A stretch of DNA of 64,000 nt, from positions 1-64,000 of the forward strand of contig CANPYK010000011.1 in the NCBI GenBank assembly GCA_947588605.1. The letters are read 5' to 3'. The DNA is from an uncultured Oscillospiraceae bacterium. GTDB taxonomy: Bacteria > Bacillota > Clostridia > Oscillospirales > Oscillospiraceae. Below the pieces are notes generated by a model, which worked only from the letters and a program-made list of their open reading frames with translations, had not been told where the DNA came from and did not search any database. Shown piece after piece: positions 60,422 through 64,000 of this stretch. How positions within the stretch are numbered: position 1 is the stretch's first letter; the number at the start of each line of letters is the position of its first letter. Position numbers and translations under genes: made by a program.

Positions 60422-60931
60422 ATGAAAAAACAGAATCACATCGTGTCTATCATAACAAACAAGCGGCTTAAGGATCCCCGGTCGAAGGCTCACGAGGACC
60501 TCGAAGCGGACGCCATCGAGCTCCTGGCGCAGGGCATGAGGATGACCCCCTTGCAGATGGCCTCCGGGGGAAACGCGCCCGTGGAGACCGCCTTTGCCCT
60601 CATCAGCGGCATGGTGGACTGCCTGCACCCGGCGGCACAGCGCTCCGCCAGGGGCCTTTTGGAGGAGCTGCGCCGGCTCTTTCAAAGGTCGGAGGAGCTC
60701 TACGCCCAGCGCGCCTGCTGGCAGTACGCCGTCACCGAGCCCCGCCCCTCCCGTTACGCCCTCAAAGCGGCGGAGAGGACAGGCGGAGGCTGGCTGATCA
60801 CCCCCGTGGAATCCGAACCCTTCACCGACGACCGCGCCGTCGCCGAATCCGCCGCCGAGCTCTTCACCCGCTGCTCCCTCTCTCCCATCCACCTCGACGA
60901 AGCCCTCAAGGATTTCCTGACCACCCTCTGA
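60422..60931 (+). CDS. Hypothetical protein
   Basis: This 169-residue soluble protein starts MKKQNHIVSIITNKRLKDPR and is helical and rich in Ala, Leu and Glu. No motif was recognised. AAGGAGAA precedes the ATG. A short AACACAGATATA sequence just before the SD is also present before the DUF4367 gene, so the two may share a regulator. Confidence 0.6.
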   Translation: MKKQNHIVSIITNKRLKDPRSKAHEDLEADAIELLAQGMRMTPLQMASGGNAPVETAFALISGMVDCLHPAAQRSARGLLEELRRLFQRSEELYAQRACWQYAVTEPRPSRYALKAAERTGGGWLITPVESEPFTDDRAVAESAAELFTRCSLSPIHLDEALKDFLTTL

Positions 60932-60938
60932 TCTCTCT

Positions 60939-60969
60939 GCCCCCGGCCCCTCCCGGCCCGGGGGCTTTT
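60939..60969 (+). terminator. Terminator of the hypothetical gene
   Basis: GCCCCCGG pairs with CCGGGGGC, followed by TTTT, eight bases after the stop. Confidence 0.8.
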
Positions 60970-61004
60970 GGGCGGCAAAATATGGAGGCGCGGCAAATAC
61001 GCTC

Positions 61005-61556
61005 CTACCGGTCCAGCTGCGAATACGGGATAAACGCCTCCGGCTCGCCGTCGTCCTCGCGGAGGATCTTCTGCATGTAGACGATGTCCACCCAGCGGCC
61101 CAGCTTATAGGCGCATTTGGTGAACCGGGCCACGCGCTCGAAGTCGAGGCAGGAGTGGAACTTGACGCTCTCCCGGTTGGGGCGGGAGATGCAGGCGGCC
61201 ATGCTGGCCACGTTCTGGCGGCGCAAGATCTCCTCCAGCATGGTATAGAGCGTCCGGCCGATGCTGCGCCGGTGCATATCCGGGCGGACGTAGACGCTGA
61301 CCTCGGCGCTCCAGATGTACGCCGCCCGTTCCCGGAAGGGGCCGGCGTAGGCGTAGCCCACCACCTCCCCATGAGCCTCCGCCACGAGGTAGGGGTAGTT
61401 CACGAGCGTCCTGCGGATGCGCTCCTGGAATTCCGCCACCGTGGGCACGGTGTACTCAAAGGTGACGGTGGTGTGCTCCACGAAGGGGGCGTAGATCTTC
61501 AGGATCTGTTCCGCGTCCTCCGGGCGGGCGGCGCGGTAGGTGATCTCTTCCGGCAT
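61005..61556 (-). CDS. GNAT acetyltransferase, phosphinothricin-acetyltransferase-like
   Basis: This 183-residue GNAT protein starts MPEEITYRAARPEDAEQILK and contains the PAT-type VEHTTVTFEYTVPTVAEF, VEAHGEVVGYAYAGPFRE-like (AEAHGEVVGYAYAGPFRE) and SVYVRPDMHRRSIGRTLYTM stretches. Many such enzymes acetylate amino-acid analogues such as methionine sulfoximine; the physiological substrate is unknown. It lies alone on the minus strand between two plus-strand genes. Confidence 0.83.
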   Translation of the reverse strand: MPEEITYRAARPEDAEQILKIYAPFVEHTTVTFEYTVPTVAEFQERIRRTLVNYPYLVAEAHGEVVGYAYAGPFRERAAYIWSAEVSVYVRPDMHRRSIGRTLYTMLEEILRRQNVASMAACISRPNRESVKFHSCLDFERVARFTKCAYKLGRWVDIVYMQKILREDDGEPEAFIPYSQLDR

Positions 61557-61660
61557 GGCTGTCCCTCTACGATCGTATTTGTTACAAGTATACATGAAAA
61601 AAAGCAGGAGAAAAAGCGCCAATTCCCCTAAAGTCTCCTGCCGGTGGGAGTAAAATTTTG

Positions 61661-61689
61661 TTGACTTGATGACGAAGTGCCGCTATACT
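61661..61689 (+). promoter_or_regulatory. Promoter of the zinc-ribbon membrane gene and hit
   Basis: TTGACT, a 17-bp spacer and TATACT, followed by an SD 23 bp later. Confidence 0.72.
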
Positions 61690-61726
61690 AGAGGATATCA
61701 AGCCAGACCGGCGGGGAGGTGGGGAC

Positions 61727-62083
61727 ATGCGTGTGGTCCGGTTTTTTGAGATCCTGGTAGCATTCGCGCTCATGCTCATCTTTGCCGCCGCCCTGGTGGG
61801 CGGGGTCTTCCGGTGGCCCTTTTTCATCCTGGCCGCCGTGGCGCTGGGGCTTTACTTCGTGTGGGAATTGTTGTGCCTGCGGTGCCCCTGGTGCGGGTCC
61901 GCCATGGAGCCCAGCCGGCTTGCGCGGGGCCTTCGGCGGCCCTGCCACTGCCCCTCCTGCGGCCATGAGATCACCGTCGTCTGGCGGGTGAACAAGCGCG
62001 TCCCCGAGCACGGCCCGGACGACGGCGAGGAGGAAGACGCCGAAATGCCCGGCCCCGCGCCGGAGACAAAAACAAATTTATAA
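61727..62083 (+). CDS. Small membrane protein with zinc ribbon
   Basis: The 118-residue protein has two membrane helices (about 6-26 and 30-46), then CLRCPWCGSAM and CHCPSCGHEI, forming a zinc ribbon on the cytosolic side, and an acidic tail. The family is not known. GGGGAGGTGG lies before the ATG. The next gene, a HIT hydrolase, follows by 16 bp. Confidence 0.7.
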   Translation: MRVVRFFEILVAFALMLIFAAALVGGVFRWPFFILAAVALGLYFVWELLCLRCPWCGSAMEPSRLARGLRRPCHCPSCGHEITVVWRVNKRVPEHGPDDGEEEDAEMPGPAPETKTNL

Positions 62084-62099
62084 GAAAGGGAGCATCACC

Positions 62100-62519
62100 A
62101 TGAAGGATCCGAATTGCGGCTACTGCGTCGGAGGCGCGCCCCTGGCGGCCTTCGGCATCAAGATCTGCGACCTCACCGTCTCCCAGCTCATCCTCTTCAA
62201 GGAGCAGTCCCACCCCGGCCGGTGCATCGTGGCCTATAAGGACCACGTCAGCGAGATCGTGAACATCACGGACGCCGAGCGCGACGCCTTCTTCGCCGAC
62301 GTTAATCGCGCCGCGAAGGCCATCCACGCCGCCTTCCACCCCGACAAGCTCAACTACGGCGCCTACGGCGACACCGGCTGCCACCTCCACATGCACCTGG
62401 TCCCCAAATACAAGGACGGCTGCGAGTGGGGCGGCGTCTTCGCCATGAACCCCGGCCAGACCTTCCTCACCGACGAGGAATACGCGGAAATGATCGAGAA
62501 GATCAAGGCAAATCTGTGA
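62100..62519 (+). CDS. HIT-family nucleotide hydrolase/transferase
   Basis: This 139-residue histidine-triad protein has the catalytic HLHMHLVP motif and an N-terminal CGYC pair. HIT proteins cleave AMP from nucleotide or lysyl adducts. The end of the gene is followed by a strong terminator. AAAGGGAGC lies upstream of the ATG. Confidence 0.9.
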   Translation: MKDPNCGYCVGGAPLAAFGIKICDLTVSQLILFKEQSHPGRCIVAYKDHVSEIVNITDAERDAFFADVNRAAKAIHAAFHPDKLNYGAYGDTGCHLHMHLVPKYKDGCEWGGVFAMNPGQTFLTDEEYAEMIEKIKANL

Positions 62520-62523
62520 AGGA

Positions 62524-62552
62524 CCCCCCGCCGCGAGGCGGGGGATTTCTTT
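62524..62552 (+). terminator. Terminator of the HIT gene
   Basis: CCCCCGCC/GGCGGGGG stem with a GCGA loop, followed by ATTTCTTT. Confidence 0.88.
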
Positions 62553-62559
62553 GTCCCAC

Positions 62560-63700
62560 GGCGGCGGGAAAAGGTTTGCGGCTTGCGCCGCATTCTTTAA
62601 ATTTCCCACCCGCCCGCCCCCGCCGCCGCGTCAAAAGCCCCTCCCTCCGGGAGGGGTGCCCGAGGGTCGCGACGGGCAGGGTGGGTGCGGTTTATAGGAG
62701 CCGCTCTGTCATCCAACGCTCGCTTCCCCCCCTGCCCCCCTCCTACGAGGAGGGGGCTCCGAGACGGGGGCGGGTGCGATTTGGCGGAACCGTTCCCGTC
62801 ACGAAACCGCCCACGGGCGGGTTTGGAACCCGCCCCTACAGGGGATATGGAAGGGTATTCCATTCAACCAGCCCCGAAGGTCATCGAAACACGGGCCGCC
62901 AAGAGAGGCGGCCCCTACGGCGTTGGTTGAAGGTGAATTGGAAACTGTAGGGGCGGGTTCCAAACCCGCCCGTCCCCCGTCCTTCGTCCCCCGTCCCCGC
63001 CGCAGCGGATAATCCAAAACAGCGGCGAAGCCGCAACCTTTTTAAGCCCCCTCCTCGTAGGAGGGGGGCAGGGGGGCAGCGAGCGTGGGAGGACAGGGTG
63101 GCCCCAATGACCCGCAGGGTATAAACACCGCCGTAGGGGTCGCCGTCCCCGGCGACCCGCCCTTCGACCATTGACCAGTCCCGAACACCGTCGTACGGGC
63201 CGCATCTCCGCGCTAAGAGCCGCCGCTTCGCGGCGGTTGCGCTGTGATGCGCGCCTGCGGGCGCAGGCCCACGGCGGCCCTTGCCCGGTTGACCACCATT
63301 TTCGTTTTATCGGACCCGTTCCCGTCACGCAACGTGGCACGGGCGGACACATCGGTCCGCCCCTACGGAGAATGGGGAAAGTTATCCCATTTAACCGACA
63401 CCGGAGGTCATCGAAACGCGGGCGGCCAAGAGAGGCCGCCCCTACGGCGTGGATTGGAAACATTCCAAAAACTGTAGGGGCGGGTTCTAAACCCGCCCGT
63501 CCCCCGTCCTTCGTCCCCCGTCCCCGCCGCGCGGGCAAATCAAATCTGCGGCGAAGCCGCAACCATTTTCGCCCCCCTCCTCGTAGGAGGGGGGGAAGGG
63601 GGCAGCGGACGTGGGAGGATGGAGCGGTATCGGCAAAACGCACCCACCCCCTGCCCCCTCCCCAAGGGAGGGGCTTTGGTATTGGGCCTTGCGCTTTCCC
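62560..63700. repeat. GC-rich repeat field, including composite repeat copy II
   Basis: This stretch of about 1.1 kb has no supported gene. Positions 62,717-63,085 repeat the composite element seen at 16,859-17,270, with terminal inverted repeats CGCTCGCTTCCCCCCCTGCC and their complement. A second, partial run (63,290-63,615) repeats its inner palindromes and right arm. Around them are CCCTCCCTCCGGGAGGGG-type hairpins. Open frames here are by-products of stop-poor GC-rich DNA. Confidence 0.75.
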
Positions 63701-63752
63701 ATTTTCGCCGGAATCTCCCGCAAAAGGGCTTGCGATTTGGCGAAAGTCACAG

Positions 63753-63781
63753 TTGAAAAGGGAAAGCTTTGGTGGTATTAT
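63753..63781 (+). promoter_or_regulatory. Promoter of the decarboxylase gene
   Basis: TTGAAA, a 17-bp spacer and TATTAT, about 55 bp before the GGAGG site. Confidence 0.65.
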
Positions 63782-63850
63782 ATGATGGGTCGGGATTGGA
63801 GAATCCCGGGTTGAATGAACCATTTTATCCCTGACGGAGGTAAAACTTTC

Positions 63851-64000
63851 ATGAAAAGGGTCCAGTTTACTGAAACGGTGCTGCGGGACGCGAACCAGTC
63901 GCTGATGGCGACGCGCCTGCCCTACGCCGACTATGAGAAGATCCTGTCCACCATGGACAAGGCCGGGTACTACTCCGTGGAGTGCTGGGGCGGCGCGACC
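63851..64000 (+). CDS. oadA: Oxaloacetate decarboxylase alpha / pyruvate carboxylase subunit B (partial)
   Basis: Only the first 50 residues are in the window. They include FTETVLRDANQSLMATR and GYYSVECWGGAT, which begin the carboxyltransferase domain of OadA, PycB and related biotin-dependent enzymes. GGAGG lies ten bases before the ATG. The Na+-type ATP synthase makes a Na+-pumping oxaloacetate decarboxylase plausible, but the start alone cannot separate it from pyruvate carboxylase B. Confidence 0.85.
   Translation, partial: MKRVQFTETVLRDANQSLMATRLPYADYEKILSTMDKAGYYSVECWGGAT

Noticed and set aside
62426..62950. Open frames inside the repeat field after the HIT gene
   Set aside because: They cross the terminator and palindromic repeats, and the repeats yield different frames at each copy.
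62560..63700. CRISPR array
   Set aside because: The repeats are not evenly spaced, are palindromes of mixed types, and no cas gene is present.

Overview
The window looks like a GC-rich, spore-forming, anaerobic Firmicute of the class Clostridia, probably near Oscillospiraceae/Ruminococcaceae. The evidence is a SpoVT homologue behind a sigma-G-like promoter, a T-box leader, a large-type SRP RNA beside dnaX, long-form HPF, SigA-type promoters with 17-bp spacers, strong Shine-Dalgarno sites, a reverse-type rubrerythrin with a PerR-like regulator, and a full hexuronate catabolic operon. No rRNA, tRNA, CRISPR array, phage or transposase gene was seen.

Layout. (1) 1-6,110, minus strand: the start of a secreted protein gene with a long structured leader, a small membrane protein, and a phenylalanine T-box followed by a zinc-ribbon gene, a P-loop kinase-like gene, a MITE, pheS and pheT. 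(2) 6,200-33,400, plus strand, mostly housekeeping: two U32 (TrhP-like) genes; a complete F-type ATP synthase operon (atpZ-I-B-E-F-H-A-G-D-C) whose c subunit carries a Na+-type site; a 52-bp perfect palindrome centred on a parS-like sequence; polA-rimI-tsaD; uvrB-(small membrane protein)-recD2-comFC; mreB-HAD-metallo-beta-lactamase; the SRP RNA; dnaX-ybaB; and an XRE regulator. (3) 34,200-45,400: hpf, fumarase alpha, a four-gene plus-strand cluster (unknown, methyltransferase, TtcA-like, nfo), pta, then minus-strand genes of zinc-ribbon and SPFH proteins and a perR-rbr pair. (4) 45,500-57,000: a lipoprotein, then uxaB-uxaA-eda-kdgK-kdgK-uxaC on the minus strand, divergent from an AraC regulator and a GH4 glycosidase. 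Together these would free and degrade pectin-type uronic acids to pyruvate and glyceraldehyde-3-phosphate. (5) 57,600-64,000: spoVT, an ECF sigma factor with a DUF4367-like membrane protein and a small secreted protein, several small genes, a HIT protein, and the start of an oxaloacetate decarboxylase alpha/pyruvate carboxylase B gene.

The most unusual content is non-coding. A family of multi-hairpin elements occurs three times (about 34.0, 46.4 and 57.5 kb), each directly after the stop codon of a minus-strand gene. Two or three stems change sequence between copies but keep pairing, while the linkers between stems are conserved, which is what a selected RNA structure would show. A separate MITE family (three copies) has about 20-bp terminal inverted repeats and exact 3-bp TNA target duplications. 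One MITE sits inside a hairpin of one multi-hairpin copy, and removing it restores a perfect stem. Other intergenic spaces hold dense GC-rich inverted repeats, including a composite element of about 370-410 bp with long terminal inverted repeats, present twice.

All functional calls come from reading motifs and gene context. No similarity search, folding program or skew calculation was run.
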